From NCBI RefSeq assembly GCF_034424155.1, contig NZ_CP139992.1:3488012-3552011 (forward strand): DNA of 64,000 nucleotides, read 5' to 3'. This document shows positions 35,209-44,311 of the stretch, one piece after another. The first letter of the stretch is position 1. The number at the start of each line of letters is the position of its first letter. Made by a program: the position numbers and the translations under genes. The notes below the pieces were generated by a model that saw only the letters and a list, made by a program, of their open reading frames with translations, was not told the DNA's origin and searched no databases. This stretch comes from Hafnia alvei (GTDB lineage Bacteria > Pseudomonadota > Gammaproteobacteria > Enterobacterales > Enterobacteriaceae).

Positions 35209-36411
35209 ATGGGAAATAGGGATATGAAAAAACATCTTACGACCGTTGGCGCAACATTCTTTTTATGGGGGTTAATAACGGCGTTCAACAGCACATTAAT
35301 TTTATTTTTCTATCGCTACTTTCAGCTTTCATGGCCACAGGCAATGCTCGTGAATGTTATATTTTATATTGCTCCCTTTTTAACTTGCCTGCCCTGTTCT
35401 AAACTTATCGCGCTATATGGTTACCGCACCATGTTACGCAGCGCCTTGCTGCTTACGATGAGCGGCTGTGGGCTATTAAGCTTAGCACTGGGTTGTTATT
35501 CGATTATCGGTGCCCTGTTTGCCGTATTCGCGATTGCAACCGGCGTTGCTGCCATGCAAGTTGTCGCTAACCCTTATCTCACGCTGCTCAGCCAAGAGCA
35601 TAAGCGTGTAGGTAACCTCACCTTGGCCTCTGCTATAAACTCGTTAGGCACAACGTTAGCACCACTGCTGATTGCCTTAGCATTACGCGCATCGCCTATT
35701 GATTATGTTAATCACAACGAGCCGATTAAATGGATTTGGTTTGTCTTGGCCCTCTTTTCTGTGGGATTATTTGCAATAACATTTTCAATCAAACTACCTG
35801 ATATTATTCAAGATAAAAAAAATAAAACTCACTCACCGACCCTATGGGGTAATACCAAGTTTATTTATTCCGCAGCTGCCATATTTATCTATGTTGGCGT
35901 GGAGGTTTCATTAGGAACGAATACCATCAACTATTTATCGACCATTGGAAAATGGAATACAGAAATCGCGATATCATTAATTTCACTGTACTGGGGCGGT
36001 GCATTAATCGGGCGTTTTATCTTTGGCATATTTGCCGATCGAATCAGCCTAAAAATTGCATTTCTGTCCGTTACGCTCGTCTCTGCATCTTTCATATTGC
36101 TATCCATTCTATTAAACAACGCGGCGGGTGGTTATCTATTACTACTAATAGGTTTTGCTAATTCGATTATGTACCCTATTATTTTTAGCCAAAGCATGAC
36201 AACGGTGCCTCACAGGGCAAACTTCGCGGCTGGCGTATTAATTATGGCTGGGATTGGAGGCGCGATTATTCCTTATATTCAAGCACTAATGATTGATAGC
36301 CTGACACTACGTTTTAGTTTTTTACTGCCGCTGGCGCTTTATATATTGTTAGCATGCTGGGGAGCAAAACACCTCAAGCCAGCCTCATCGCCTATTTCTG
36401 TTTTAGAGTAA
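35209..36411 (+). CDS. FHS-type (FucP-like) MFS sugar permease
   Basis: A 400-residue twelve-helix MFS protein of the fucose/glucose/galactose:H+ symporter type, recognised by FFLWGLITAFNSTL in helix 1 and MQVVANPYLTLL in helix 4. It is divergent from the RpiR regulator, so a role in uptake of a related sugar is likely. ATG 35224 is an equally possible start; neither ATG has ideal Shine-Dalgarno spacing. Confidence 0.8.
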   Translation: MGNRDMKKHLTTVGATFFLWGLITAFNSTLILFFYRYFQLSWPQAMLVNVIFYIAPFLTCLPCSKLIALYGYRTMLRSALLLTMSGCGLLSLALGCYSIIGALFAVFAIATGVAAMQVVANPYLTLLSQEHKRVGNLTLASAINSLGTTLAPLLIALALRASPIDYVNHNEPIKWIWFVLALFSVGLFAITFSIKLPDIIQDKKNKTHSPTLWGNTKFIYSAAAIFIYVGVEVSLGTNTINYLSTIGKWNTEIAISLISLYWGGALIGRFIFGIFADRISLKIAFLSVTLVSASFILLSILLNNAAGGYLLLLIGFANSIMYPIIFSQSMTTVPHRANFAAGVLIMAGIGGAIIPYIQALMIDSLTLRFSFLLPLALYILLACWGAKHLKPASSPISVLE

Positions 36412-36424
36412 ATAGTAGCAATAG

Positions 36425-36458
36425 ATCTTAGCCACAGGGTAAAGCCTGTGGCTAAGAT
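36425..36458. terminator. Perfect 14-bp bidirectional stem-loop
   Basis: Arms at 36425-36438 and 36445-36458 (ATCTTAGCCACAGG and its complement) around GTAAAG, between the convergent permease and ahr genes. Confidence 0.85.
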
Positions 36459-36466
36459 AATAACGA

Positions 36467-37486
36467 TTAGAAATCAGCTTTAAGCACCACGCGATAGCGG
36501 GCTTTGCCTTCACGCACATGTTTCAATGCTTGATTGATTTGCGACATCGGGTATAGCTCGGTTGTTGGTGCAACTTTAGTTCGTGCGGCAAACTTCATAA
36601 GCTTGCGCAGCTCATTTGGAGAGCCCGTTGCCGAACCAGAAATGCTCCGATCGCCGCCGATAAGCGTGAACGCTGGCACTTCTAACGGTTTCATCACCGC
36701 TCCCACCGTATGGAAATGGCCACCGTAGGTTAACGCTTCAAAGTACGGCAGCCAGTCTAGCGACACATTGACGGTATTGATAATCAAATCAAACTGTTTT
36801 GCCAGTGCGTTCAGCGCCTGAGGATCGCGGCTATTGACGACGCGATCGGCCCCCATGGCTAAAACTTCCTGCTCTTTTGCTGGATTTGAACTAAATGCCG
36901 TCACTTCACAGCCCATCGCGTGGAGCAATTTAATGGCGATATGACCCAAACCGCCGATGCCAATCACGCCAACTTTGCTGGTTGCGGTAATATGATGCAT
37001 CAATAACGGTTTAAACACCGTAATGCCACCGCAAAGCATCGGTCCAGCCGTTGCCATATCAATATCATCCGGTAACGGAATAGCCCACTGCCAGTTACAG
37101 CGCAGCTTATCGGCAAAGCCACCTTTATTCATGATGGTCGGCACGCTACCGTTCTGACAGTTAATTTGATTTCCGCTGATACATGCATCGCAGTGCTGGC
37201 AGCTGTTTGCCGTCCAGCCCACGCCGACTCGCTGACCGACTTTTAGACCTTTGTTTTTGGCGGCATCCCCCAGCGCGTGGATATGCCCCACCACTTCATG
37301 ACCTGCAATCAGAGGATAGTCAGAGAATCCCCACTCGTTATCGATCATCGATAAATCCGAATGACAGATACCGCAGTATTCGACTTTAACTTCAACGTCG
37401 TCTGGCTGTAGTGCACCAGCGTCATACTCATAAAGTTCCAGATCTGCCCCGGGTTTCAGCGCAGCATAGCTTTTGATTTTTGACAT
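36467..37486 (-). CDS. ahr: NADPH-dependent aldehyde reductase Ahr (YjgB)
   Basis: Zinc-dependent medium-chain dehydrogenase reducing a broad range of aldehydes. Catalytic zinc ligands are in [10 protein letters not shown] and GHEVVG; structural-zinc cysteines are in [15 protein letters not shown]; the cofactor motif is [18 protein letters not shown] 37486 has AGAGG upstream and gives 339 residues, the length of E. coli Ahr; an upstream ATG at 37516 is less likely. Very close to E. coli Ahr along its length. Confidence 0.92.
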   Translation of the reverse strand: MSKIKSYAALKPGADLELYEYDAGALQPDDVEVKVEYCGICHSDLSMIDNEWGFSDYPLIAGHEVVGHIHALGDAAKNKGLKVGQRVGVGWTANSCQHCDACISGNQINCQNGSVPTIMNKGGFADKLRCNWQWAIPLPDDIDMATAGPMLCGGITVFKPLLMHHITATSKVGVIGIGGLGHIAIKLLHAMGCEVTAFSSNPAKEQEVLAMGADRVVNSRDPQALNALAKQFDLIINTVNVSLDWLPYFEALTYGGHFHTVGAVMKPLEVPAFTLIGGDRSISGSATGSPNELRKLMKFAARTKVAPTTELYPMSQINQALKHVREGKARYRVVLKADF

Positions 37487-37615
37487 GTGATGACCTCTGA
37501 GAAAGTACCCATTCAAGACTACGCCACCCGCGTGAAAATCGATACATCACACAGACAGTTTTACGGTTGAAATTCTTCACCATACGCGTATTAGCTGGAG
37601 AATAAATATTCTTCT

Positions 37616-38041
37616 TTATTTCAGTCTGTTGCCTTCATCATCCGCGATTTGCTCACCATCTTCCTTAACGAACGAACCTTTTTGGGCCGCAGGAAGAATC
37701 CCCAGAACCACTTCGGAAGGACGACACAGCCGAGTTCCCAGCGGCGTTACCACAATCGGACGGTTAATTAGGATCGGATATTGCAACATAAAGTCGATGA
37801 GTTGATCGTCAGTAAATCTATCTTCTGCAAGCGCTAACGAGTCATACGGTTCCACGTTTTTCCGTAGCAAAGCCCGTACTGAAATGCCCATATCTGCGAT
37901 GAGTTTGATCAACTCGTCGCGTGAAGGTGGATTCTCGAGGTAAAGAATAACGGTCGGCTCAGCACCGCTGTTGCGGATCATCTCCAGCGTGTTACGCGAC
38001 GTGCCGCAAGCCGGGTTGTGATAAATCGTAATATTGTTCAT
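37616..38041 (-). CDS. arsC: Arsenate reductase ArsC
   Basis: Glutaredoxin-dependent cytoplasmic arsenate reductase, 141 residues, with the catalytic cysteine in YHNPACGTSRNTL near residue 12 and the arginine-rich site in RPIVVTPLGTRLCRP. It reduces As(V) to As(III) for ArsB. It starts 12 bases after arsB. Confidence 0.94.
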   Translation of the reverse strand: MNNITIYHNPACGTSRNTLEMIRNSGAEPTVILYLENPPSRDELIKLIADMGISVRALLRKNVEPYDSLALAEDRFTDDQLIDFMLQYPILINRPIVVTPLGTRLCRPSEVVLGILPAAQKGSFVKEDGEQIADDEGNRLK

Positions 38042-38053
38042 ATCAGTATCTCA

Positions 38054-39343
38054 TTACGAAGTGAAAGAGAGACGTAGCGCCAGCGCGGCCAGCGTTACAA
38101 ACAGCACAGGTAGAGTCATGATAATTCCGGTGCGGAAATAATATCCCCATGTGATGGTCATGTTCTTCTGCGAAAGCACATGCAGCCAGAGCAGCGTCGC
38201 TAAGCTGCCAATAGGAGTGATTTTTGGCCCTAAATCGCAGCCAATCACATTGGCATAAATCATCGCCTCTTTGATAACGCCTGTTGCGGTGCTGCCATCA
38301 ATAGAGAGAGCACCAACCAGAACGGTCGGCATGTTGTTCATGATGGAAGAGAGAAAAGCCGTCAGGAATCCGGTGCCAAACGTCGCGGCCCAGAGGCCTT
38401 TATCTGCCAACACGTTCAACACGCCAGAGAGGTATTCGGTTAATCCAGCGTTGCGTAAACCATAGACCACCAGATACATCCCCAGCGAGAAGATGACGAT
38501 CTGCCAAGGCGCACCGCGCAGCACTTTCCCCGTGTTAATAGCATTGCCTCGTTTCGCCACCGCAAACAGGATCACAGCCCCCGCCGCAGCAATAGCGCTA
38601 ACGGGAATACCGAGCGGCTCCAGAACGAAAAAGCCAACCAGCAGAAGGATCAACACTATCCAACCAGTCCTGAACGTTGCCGGATCTTTGATTGCTTTTG
38701 CCGGCTCTTTAAGACGTTCAAGGTCATAGGTTGGCGGGATATCTTTGCGAAAGAACCAGTGCAGCATCACCAGCGTGGCAGCGATCGCTGCAATATCCAC
38801 GGGCACCATTACCGATGCATATTCGGTAAATCCTAGATGGAAGAAATCCGCCGAAACGATATTCACCAGATTCGACACGATAAGCGGCAAGCTGGCGGTG
38901 TCGGCAATAAATCCCGCAGCCATCACGAATGCCAGCGTGGTACTTTTACTAAAGCCAAGCGCCAACAGCATAGCGATAACAATCGGCGTTAAAATAAGCG
39001 CTGCGCCATCGTTGGCGAACAGTGCCGCTACCGCCGCACCGAGCAAAACAATATAGGTAAACAGCAGGCGTCCTCGACCGTTTCCCCAACGAGAAACGTG
39101 CAGCGCTGCCCATTCGAAAAAGCTGGATTCATCCAGAAGCAGGCTGATGATGATAACGGCAATAAAGGTTGCGGTAGCATTCCAAACGATATTCCACACC
39201 ACAGGAATATCACCTAAATGTACAACCCCAGAAATCAAAGCCAATACCGCGCCCAACGTCGCACTCCAGCCGATCCCTAATCCCCTCGGCTGCCAGATAA
39301 CCAAAACGATGGTCAGGACAAAAATTGCGCCTGCCAGTAACAT
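38054..39343 (-). CDS. arsB: Arsenite efflux pump ArsB
   Basis: A 429-residue, about twelve-helix arsenite/antimonite:H+ antiporter. [17 protein letters not shown]-type start, [18 protein letters not shown] and [13 protein letters not shown] are conserved. There is no arsA, so it works as a secondary transporter. Second gene of arsRBC. Confidence 0.95.
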   Translation of the reverse strand: MLLAGAIFVLTIVLVIWQPRGLGIGWSATLGAVLALISGVVHLGDIPVVWNIVWNATATFIAVIIISLLLDESSFFEWAALHVSRWGNGRGRLLFTYIVLLGAAVAALFANDGAALILTPIVIAMLLALGFSKSTTLAFVMAAGFIADTASLPLIVSNLVNIVSADFFHLGFTEYASVMVPVDIAAIAATLVMLHWFFRKDIPPTYDLERLKEPAKAIKDPATFRTGWIVLILLLVGFFVLEPLGIPVSAIAAAGAVILFAVAKRGNAINTGKVLRGAPWQIVIFSLGMYLVVYGLRNAGLTEYLSGVLNVLADKGLWAATFGTGFLTAFLSSIMNNMPTVLVGALSIDGSTATGVIKEAMIYANVIGCDLGPKITPIGSLATLLWLHVLSQKNMTITWGYYFRTGIIMTLPVLFVTLAALALRLSFTS

Positions 39344-39370
39344 AATATCTTCCTCGTTATAATTTCACAT

Positions 39371-39391
39371 ACACAAAAACATATGTGTTTA
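39371..39391. promoter_or_regulatory. CATATG-centred element between arsR and arsB
   Basis: AAAAACATATGTGTTT resembles the palindrome found upstream of arsR (39819-39830). It may be a second ArsR contact site before arsB. Short and unproven. Confidence 0.35.
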
Positions 39392-39401
39392 GTTAAATTT
39401 T

Positions 39402-39752
39402 TTAGATACAGACAGCTTTACCGCCGCTAGAACAATTTGCCACGGACAACTTACGGGCGAGAGCTTTAATATCGTCCTGCTGACTTAACCAAGCCTGCTC
39501 AATAACCTGAGCCGCCCAAGAAGGCATATGCGGAGATAAACGATAGTAAACCCACTTCCCCTGCTTACGATCCAGCAGTAGACCGCTTTCACGTAGCATC
39601 GCCAGATGACGAGAGATTTTCGGCTGTGACTGTTCAAGCGCGGTGCACAAGTCGCACACGCATAGCTCTCCCATTTCCCTAAGCAATAACACAATGCCCA
39701 GACGGGTTTCATCAGATAGATTTTTGAAGAGTTGCAGACAAGCTAGCGGCAT
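39402..39752 (-). CDS. arsR: Arsenite-responsive repressor ArsR
   Basis: A 116-residue ArsR/SmtB winged-helix repressor. The As(III)-binding cysteines are in ELCVCDLCTAL and the recognition helix in SQPKISRHLAMLRESG. A further CSSGG lies at the C-terminus. Autoregulates arsRBC. Confidence 0.95.
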   Translation of the reverse strand: MPLACLQLFKNLSDETRLGIVLLLREMGELCVCDLCTALEQSQPKISRHLAMLRESGLLLDRKQGKWVYYRLSPHMPSWAAQVIEQAWLSQQDDIKALARKLSVANCSSGGKAVCI

Positions 39753-39818
39753 CGTTCCTCCTGAATATTTGGCAACAGGATACTCTGCGGGTTGATAAAA
39801 TCAATGATATATTCGGTA

Positions 39819-39830
39819 AAACATATGTTT
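39819..39830. promoter_or_regulatory. Candidate ArsR operator
   Basis: Perfect palindrome AAACATATGTTT, 67 bases upstream of the arsR start. The related E. coli operator also contains a CATATG core, from memory. Confidence 0.5.
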
Positions 39831-40584
39831 GATGACCGAGATTAGGTGAGGTGACAAATGTTGCTCGACAAGGGATTTAGCGATGAATTTAACGACTGAG
39901 CCTTTCGAGGCCCTGAGTTTACGGGCTGACATAGCGGTGAAGAAAAGTGATATTGGGTTCATTTTTCCATTGCGTACCCATATCCACTTCCCCGCAGGGA
40001 ACGGCCTTATATGGTACGTAGGGAATATCGTTTCCCGAATGTACGCCATGACAGAGGATTTGTGAGTGCGGTTGGTTGGTTTTAGATGACACTAAATGCA
40101 AAAAGCATCGAGCTATTAATTTGGGGCCTTGAAAGAGGTTATTACAACATAGAAGTAATGCTCTTAGTTTAAAAAAACTTACATGTCTTTCTCAATCGAT
40201 ATACTTCGAAATTGTTATAGAAATATCCATGGTGCACTAATTTACTAAAGAAAAATGGGAAGCGAGTGCACTCACAATACATGCCTATGATCATCGTTGC
40301 GCCAAGGACAAACATGACAGTAAGTAATATAAACTTCACGACTTTATGCATTGTAGTAAATAGTTTCAATAAATCATGAAGCAATAAGTTACACCAGATA
40401 CAGTAAACGTATTGTATATAAACTCATCATGAGCTCCACTTACGGCGGGATTCATCCCCTGCTTGCTTCTGCTGACTCCCTTTCTATCGTTTTTGGTATT
40501 GGATAAGTGGCTTTCTTATTGGGTGAACAAGGGGCATTAGCTGGAAGAAGCAAGAAAATGGCTTGAATTTTTATACCCAAGTTT
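39831..40584. other. Left island flank, no recognised gene
   Basis: Several short open frames exist on both strands (for example 39919-40101 and 40169-40384 on the - strand, the latter with one hydrophobic stretch ILLTVMFVLGATMIIG), but none has a family signature or strong ribosome-binding site. Probably degraded island DNA between arsR and the duplicated units. Confidence 0.5.
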
Positions 40585-40776
40585 CAGGCAAAAAAAATCC
40601 GACTTGATCAGGGATGCATGTTCAAGTCGGGAAAACTCATATTTCCGTATATGAAAAGGCAAAGTTCACATATAACTTCACTTCTTTGGCAGAAAAATAT
40701 CATATCAGCTAATCCTTACTCATTTTGTGATTATGCCGAACGTTCATAAGATGTTGATATACCGTAACTAAACAAC
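40585..40776 (-). repeat. Duplicated unit, copy 1 (possible small RNA)
   Basis: About 190 bases that recur as copy 2 at 40996-41177. At its left end CCGACTTGA...TCAAGTCGG forms a stem that is followed on the - strand by a run of eight T, an intrinsic terminator. Upstream, both copies keep TTGTTTAG and GGTATATCAAC, which could hold a promoter. No conserved open frame links the copies. Confidence 0.6.
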
Positions 40777-40960
40777 TTTTATCAATTAACGCATTACACG
40801 CAATGCATCTTATAGATATTCACTAAGTATGTGCTGAGTGCATGCCTTTAAGAGTCACCTGATCGATTTCCATATGATCATAAGCAGATAGTCTACGGGA
40901 TGGGTTATGGAATCTTCAGCATTGGCGAGCAAATATGTGTCCACACAGAGTTTTAATTTG

Positions 40961-40984
40961 GCCCCTCACGTTAGGGGCTTTTTT
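40961..40984 (+). terminator. Intrinsic terminator, rightward
   Basis: GCCCCT-CACGTT-AGGGGC followed by TTTTTT, between the two duplicated units. No intact rightward gene precedes it in this stretch. Confidence 0.8.
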
Positions 40985-40995
40985 CTCTACAAACT

Positions 40996-41177
40996 CAGGC
41001 AAAAAAAATCCCGACTTGATCAGGGGTGCATGTTCAAGTCGGGAAAACTCATATGTCCGTATATGACAAGTCAAAGTTCACTTCTAGGATGGACAGCAAT
41101 CATATCAGCTAATCCTTACTTATTTTGTGCATATGCAGAACGTTCATAAAGCGTTGATATACCTCACCTAAACAAAC
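40996..41177 (-). repeat. Duplicated unit, copy 2 (possible small RNA)
   Basis: Direct repeat of 40585-40776. Its hairpin TCCCGACTTGA/TCAAGTCGGGA at 41009-41044 is followed on the - strand by eight T. Differences from copy 1 are scattered, with the middle section most divergent. Confidence 0.6.
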
Positions 41178-41180
41178 TTA

Positions 41181-41212
41181 TTCATCGCGCAACGTAGGCG
41201 TTTTGCGATGAA
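41181..41212. repeat. Inverted repeat
   Basis: TTCATCGC (41181-41188) and GCGATGAA (41205-41212), with further partial pairing inside. It lies between duplicated copy 2 and the cbtA-remnant block. Confidence 0.45.
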
Positions 41213-41239
41213 ATCAATAAGACTGCCAGTACACGACAC

Positions 41240-41400
41240 GTACAACCATTGATAAACATACATATTTTCTTGTTTCATCTTTATAAACACCCCTTTTTTG
41301 CTCACCTTGGTTTTCATACGGCTCGATGAGCTTTTCATCGAGTCGTTAATCTCATCAAATTCTTCACGTATCGCGGAAACAGTCTTCGATCTCCATCCCT
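41240..41400. repeat. Block duplicated at 43190-43360, downstream of cbtA remnant
   Basis: Collinear with the sequence downstream of the intact cbtA at 43360-43725, including a hairpin around CTCGATGA...TCATCGAG near 41322-41346 and the words TTGTTTCA-CTTTATAAA. Together with the pseudogene it makes a duplication of about 350 bases. Whether it ever coded for a protein is unclear. Confidence 0.6.
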
Positions 41401-41589
41401 TTACTGCCGTGTTCGGCTAAGAACAATATTACTAGCTTCCCGATAGGAAGAACGGTTCATTAATCCGCATGCTTTTCTGGCTTGAAGGATATCTTTCACG
41501 GTCAGATATGATGCTTGTTCCTGCGAGGTAAATCCTATGCGATCGATACATACTAACGCATACTTTCCACCAGAAAGTTAACGGAATTA
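41401..41589 (-). pseudogene. Truncated, frameshifted cbtA-like toxin gene
   Basis: The C-terminal half of a CbtA/YkfI/YpjF-type toxin. On the - strand NSVNFLVE is followed by a one-base deletion relative to the intact copy, then the frame resumes as YLTVKDILQARKACGLM and SSYREASNIVLSRTRQ before TAA. The 5' half is missing. Clearly non-functional as a toxin. Confidence 0.8.
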
Positions 41590-41641
41590 GACAGGTTCTA
41601 GAGAAGCTGGAAATGAAAAAATCACGGATGCCGCAGCGCTT

Positions 41642-41980
41642 TCACTTCGCAGGAAAGGCCGAAAACTCTGGCTCACCGGGATCATTAATATCCGATGTCA
41701 TTTCATGTGTTTTCTTATTTACATTAACGGTGAATAATCTATGTTGCACCTGCGGATCGCCAGGACAACCCCCGCCATGTTTTTCGATAACATCAACTGA
41801 ATCTACATCTGGTTCAAAGTCTGGTGTGTTAATGTAATCCGTACACGTAGGGGAGCTGAGAAGTTTTTTCTGCTCAAGTGTATTTTTAACCAACTGAACT
41901 GCAAATGGTAACTGAACCGACATTACATTTGTAGTTAACAGCATCAAGCTTAAGAAAGTAACAGACCTATATTTTTTCAT
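41642..41980 (-). CDS. Small exported protein, candidate immunity protein
   Basis: A 112-residue protein with a signal peptide (SVTFLSLMLLTTNVMSVQ) and a mature part with YINTPDFEPDVDSVDVIEKH and GGGCPGDPQ, carrying two cysteines. I recall similar small secreted proteins next to peptidoglycan-hydrolase effectors. ATG 41980 lies two bases after the stop of the glucosaminidase gene, so the pair is translationally coupled. A periplasmic immunity role is inference from this arrangement. An upstream start at 42025 would overlap the hydrolase gene. Confidence 0.65.
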   Translation of the reverse strand: MKKYRSVTFLSLMLLTTNVMSVQLPFAVQLVKNTLEQKKLLSSPTCTDYINTPDFEPDVDSVDVIEKHGGGCPGDPQVQHRLFTVNVNKKTHEMTSDINDPGEPEFSAFPAK

Positions 41981-41982
41981 AA

Positions 41983-42846
41983 TCAACCTATTAAACTGAA
42001 ATAATGCATTGGATTGATATAGCACATCGAGAGAGTAGCGCTTGGGTTATCGTATTCCTCTATTCCAGTGCTGCGCATTACGTCTAACACTTTTTTTTCA
42101 TAAAGAGGATCTGTTGCATACCCAGCTTTTGCCACTTCATGTAAAAATTTCTCCGGTTCATTTGGATAAGAAAATGCAGCTGAAAAACGTTTATTAACTG
42201 TAAGAAATCGACCAAAATCGTCCGCTGATTGCTCCAAAGAATCGTATGAGCGAAAGCTGTCTTTTATTTTTATTGACAAGCCACCATAATTTTCATGCGT
42301 CATAAAGTTTATAGACTTACCTTTGGGGGATTTTCCTTTCACTCCAAAATAAACATTCCCATTCGACTTAACACCCCAAGCAGATTCAATTGCCCCTTGG
42401 GCAATCGTTACAGCAATGGGCACACCCCAATTGCGTTTAACCATGATAGCAGCAGGTAACGATCTGTTAATCCACTCTGATTTCTTGGCTGATAACGGTA
42501 ATGCTGCACGCTGAGCAAGTTGATTAATCGAATTACTGTCCGGTATGATCGCATCATGCTTATGAAGCTGTGAAACCTCATGCTGGGACGCACCAAATGT
42601 CCGACTTAACGCATTAAAAGTTGGCCCATGTAGATCCACTATTGAATCAGGATGTGCAAAATGGACATGGTTTCTCTGAAACATAACCAACCTTACGCAA
42701 GTTTTTGCTCCCCAGCTCCCGTCCTCTTTTAGCGTTTCGATATTATCGTCACGAATCGCTCTATTCAGTAAAATCTGAATATTTCTGACATCGCTTGGGA
42801 AATTTGGCTGACCTACCCCTACCGAATGGTGAATCCTCCACCTCAT
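41983..42846 (-). CDS. Peptidoglycan hydrolase (glucosaminidase), candidate effector
   Basis: A 287-residue protein without a signal peptide. An N-terminal peptidoglycan-binding-like region (about residues 18-60, DVRNIQILLNRA and GSWGAKT) is followed by a FlgJ/GH73-type glucosaminidase domain; the catalytic glutamate is Glu154 in AQGAIESAWG, with GNVYFGVKG and YATDPLYEKKVLDV. No signal, no flagellar context and a coupled exported partner fit an orphan type VI-style antibacterial effector; phage or housekeeping lysis functions are alternatives. AGGAGG precedes the ATG. Confidence 0.75.
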   Translation of the reverse strand: MRWRIHHSVGVGQPNFPSDVRNIQILLNRAIRDDNIETLKEDGSWGAKTCVRLVMFQRNHVHFAHPDSIVDLHGPTFNALSRTFGASQHEVSQLHKHDAIIPDSNSINQLAQRAALPLSAKKSEWINRSLPAAIMVKRNWGVPIAVTIAQGAIESAWGVKSNGNVYFGVKGKSPKGKSINFMTHENYGGLSIKIKDSFRSYDSLEQSADDFGRFLTVNKRFSAAFSYPNEPEKFLHEVAKAGYATDPLYEKKVLDVMRSTGIEEYDNPSATLSMCYINPMHYFSLIG

Positions 42847-42970
42847 ATAACCTCCTGTATATATTCAACCCTTTCCCCACTAAAAAGCCTCTCTTCCCAT
42901 AAACTATTTGCACGGTTTCAAGCAGTACAGTGTTCCTGGGTAATACTTTCGTAGGTGAGAGTATTGGTTC

Positions 42971-43036
42971 TGCTAGCTTGTAGGCTTTCTCTCTGGGTTT
43001 AGCAGCGTCTGCCTGTCGCGCATTAAGCTTCTTTGG
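42971..43036 (-). pseudogene. 5' scrap of a P4-type integrase gene
   Basis: On the - strand 22 codons read PKKLNARQADAAKPREKAYK then LA, the arm-binding N-terminus of P4-family tyrosine recombinases (compare the usual LTARQVE-AKPKEKPYKLADGGG). Similarity stops abruptly after KLA, and no start codon is seen in frame. The catalytic domain is absent. Confidence 0.65.
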
Positions 43037-43359
43037 GGATATCTCCCTAGTTATGCCCCAACTGTGACTTGATTTCGGTTGAGTCCAGTTGGATATGGGC
43101 TAGAAACCACAATATGCGGGTTTTGAGTTTATTTCGGTAGACTTGGGAAGAGTTTGAAATGGTGCGATAATAGGAACATAACACAACCTATATACCCATT
43201 GATAAGTATAGATATTTCCTTGTTTCACCTTTATAAATGCCCCCTTTTGTGCCCCCACCTTGTTTTTCATGCGACTCGATGAGCCTTTCACCGAGTCGCC
43301 AATATCACCAACTTTTTCACAGACCGTGCAAATCTTCTCGGCTCTTGAAGTCTTTCTCA
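43037..43359 (-). other. Sequence between cbtA and the integrase scrap
   Basis: Contains the second copy of the block at 41240-41400, with a CTCGATGAG hairpin near 43273-43300. A frame from GTG 43360 to 43100 (86 codons) is open and parts align in frame with the other copy, but differences are not biased to synonymous sites, so I do not call a gene. Confidence 0.45.
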
Positions 43360-43725
43360 CTACCGCGATCGGCTAAGAACAATATTACTTACTTCCCGAT
43401 ACGAACAACTGCTCATTAATCCGCATGCTCTCCTGGCATGAAAGATATCTGTCACAGTCAAATATGGCGTTCGTTCCTGTAAGGTAAATCCATTGCGATC
43501 GATACGAATTAACTCATTCTTTTCTACCAGAAAGTTAACGGCATTAGCCAGAGTGATACCGGCATCGATATGTTCCTGCATAACGGTTTCATCACAGAAC
43601 GGCGTATCGTTCAGGGTCAGACCATAGTGTTTTTCCAGCAGACGACTAAGTAACATTTGCCAGATAGTCACGGGCGACAGGCGTGGCTTCTCCGCCCGCA
43701 TATTTGTTGCAGTTAGAAATTTCAT
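43360..43725 (-). CDS. cbtA: CbtA-family cytoskeleton-targeting toxin
   Basis: Type IV toxin (CbtA/YkfI/YpjF family, 121 residues) that in E. coli blocks polymerisation of FtsZ and Mre[28 protein letters not shown]-type region, [15 protein letters not shown] and HARRACGLM are clear. ATG 43725 (MKFLTATN) lies 20 bases after the antitoxin stop; the longer open frame overlaps the antitoxin gene. Intact, unlike the copy at 41401-41589. Confidence 0.9.
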   Translation of the reverse strand: MKFLTATNMRAEKPRLSPVTIWQMLLSRLLEKHYGLTLNDTPFCDETVMQEHIDAGITLANAVNFLVEKNELIRIDRNGFTLQERTPYLTVTDIFHARRACGLMSSCSYREVSNIVLSRSR

Positions 43726-43745
43726 TTTTGCTCTCGCGAAAGTTA

Positions 43746-44063
43746 TTAGCTTTGAGTGGGGTAAACGGCGATGTATACGTAGCCACAACTGCCAAGGGTG
43801 TCGGCTTCGCAGGTAAAACTGTTGTGGTACAGGGTGACGCAGTGGGCGTGACGAGGATTCATTTCACCGGTGGTCAACATGAATTCCATCTGGCTGATAA
43901 AGTGCGGGAATGTTTCATCCAGCTTCCGGCACTCGGCGTCACTGAACTTACCGGTGATGCTGGCCCGGTCAGCTAAATAATGCAGCCGGTTCCCCTCCTG
44001 CACCAGACGGGCTCCCAGGCGTGGCGTAATATCCCGCTGCAGGCCCCATGTGATGTTGCTCAT
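43746..44063 (-). CDS. cbeA: CbeA-family antitoxin
   Basis: A 105-residue YeeU/YfjZ/CbeA protein, which stabilises MreB/FtsZ filaments and counters Cbt[30 protein letters not shown] and [13 protein letters not shown] are diagnostic. It is slightly shorter at the N-terminus than E. coli YeeU. Directly upstream of cbtA. Confidence 0.92.
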   Translation of the reverse strand: MSNITWGLQRDITPRLGARLVQEGNRLHYLADRASITGKFSDAECRKLDETFPHFISQMEFMLTTGEMNPRHAHCVTLYHNSFTCEADTLGSCGYVYIAVYPTQS

Positions 44064-44081
44064 TTATAACCTCCTTTATTA

Positions 44082-44303
44082 TCAGTCTAGGATGATACTC
44101 ATCAGGCAGGCATACGGTCCGTTGCGGTCCTGGCGGCGTTCGGCGTATACCGCCAGGACACCTGAGATATCCGGAATTTCCCTGCCGGTGTAATGACAAA
44201 CGCTACCGTGCCACTGATATTTTCCGGTGCAGTAGCGAAAGATTCGGGACTCAGGATGCTGGCGGTATATCGTCATTGCCCGGCGTTTACTGATAATTTT
44301 CAT
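44082..44303 (-). CDS. DUF987 protein (YeeT/YpjJ-like)
   Basis: A 73-residue protein of unknown function that regularly precedes cbeA in CP4-type islands. SKRRAMTIYRQHPESRIFRY and CTGKYQWHGSVCHY are visible. ATG 44303 with GAGGT upstream is preferred to the upstream start at 44315, which would overlap radC. Confidence 0.85.
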   Translation of the reverse strand: MKIISKRRAMTIYRQHPESRIFRYCTGKYQWHGSVCHYTGREIPDISGVLAVYAERRQDRNGPYACLMSIILD

Positions 44304-44311
44304 GTAATACC

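Noticed and set aside
39919-40101. 60-codon leftward frame in the left island flank
   Set aside because: No recognisable domain; overlaps other frames of equal quality.
40169-40384. 71-codon leftward frame with one hydrophobic segment
   Set aside because: No Hok-type motif, no ribosome-binding site and degraded surroundings.
40996-41050. Duplicated unit as a tRNA-derived attachment site (contains GTTCAAGTC)
   Set aside because: The flanking bases do not form a T-arm or acceptor stem; the hairpin fits an intrinsic terminator better.
40907-41149. 80-codon rightward frame across the duplicated unit
   Set aside because: It reads through a strong rightward terminator at 40961-40984 and a hairpin; not credible.
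43100-43360. 86-codon frame downstream of cbtA (GTG start), partly alignable in frame with 41240-41400
   Set aside because: Differences between the copies are mostly non-synonymous and it spans a hairpin; no family match and no ribosome-binding site.
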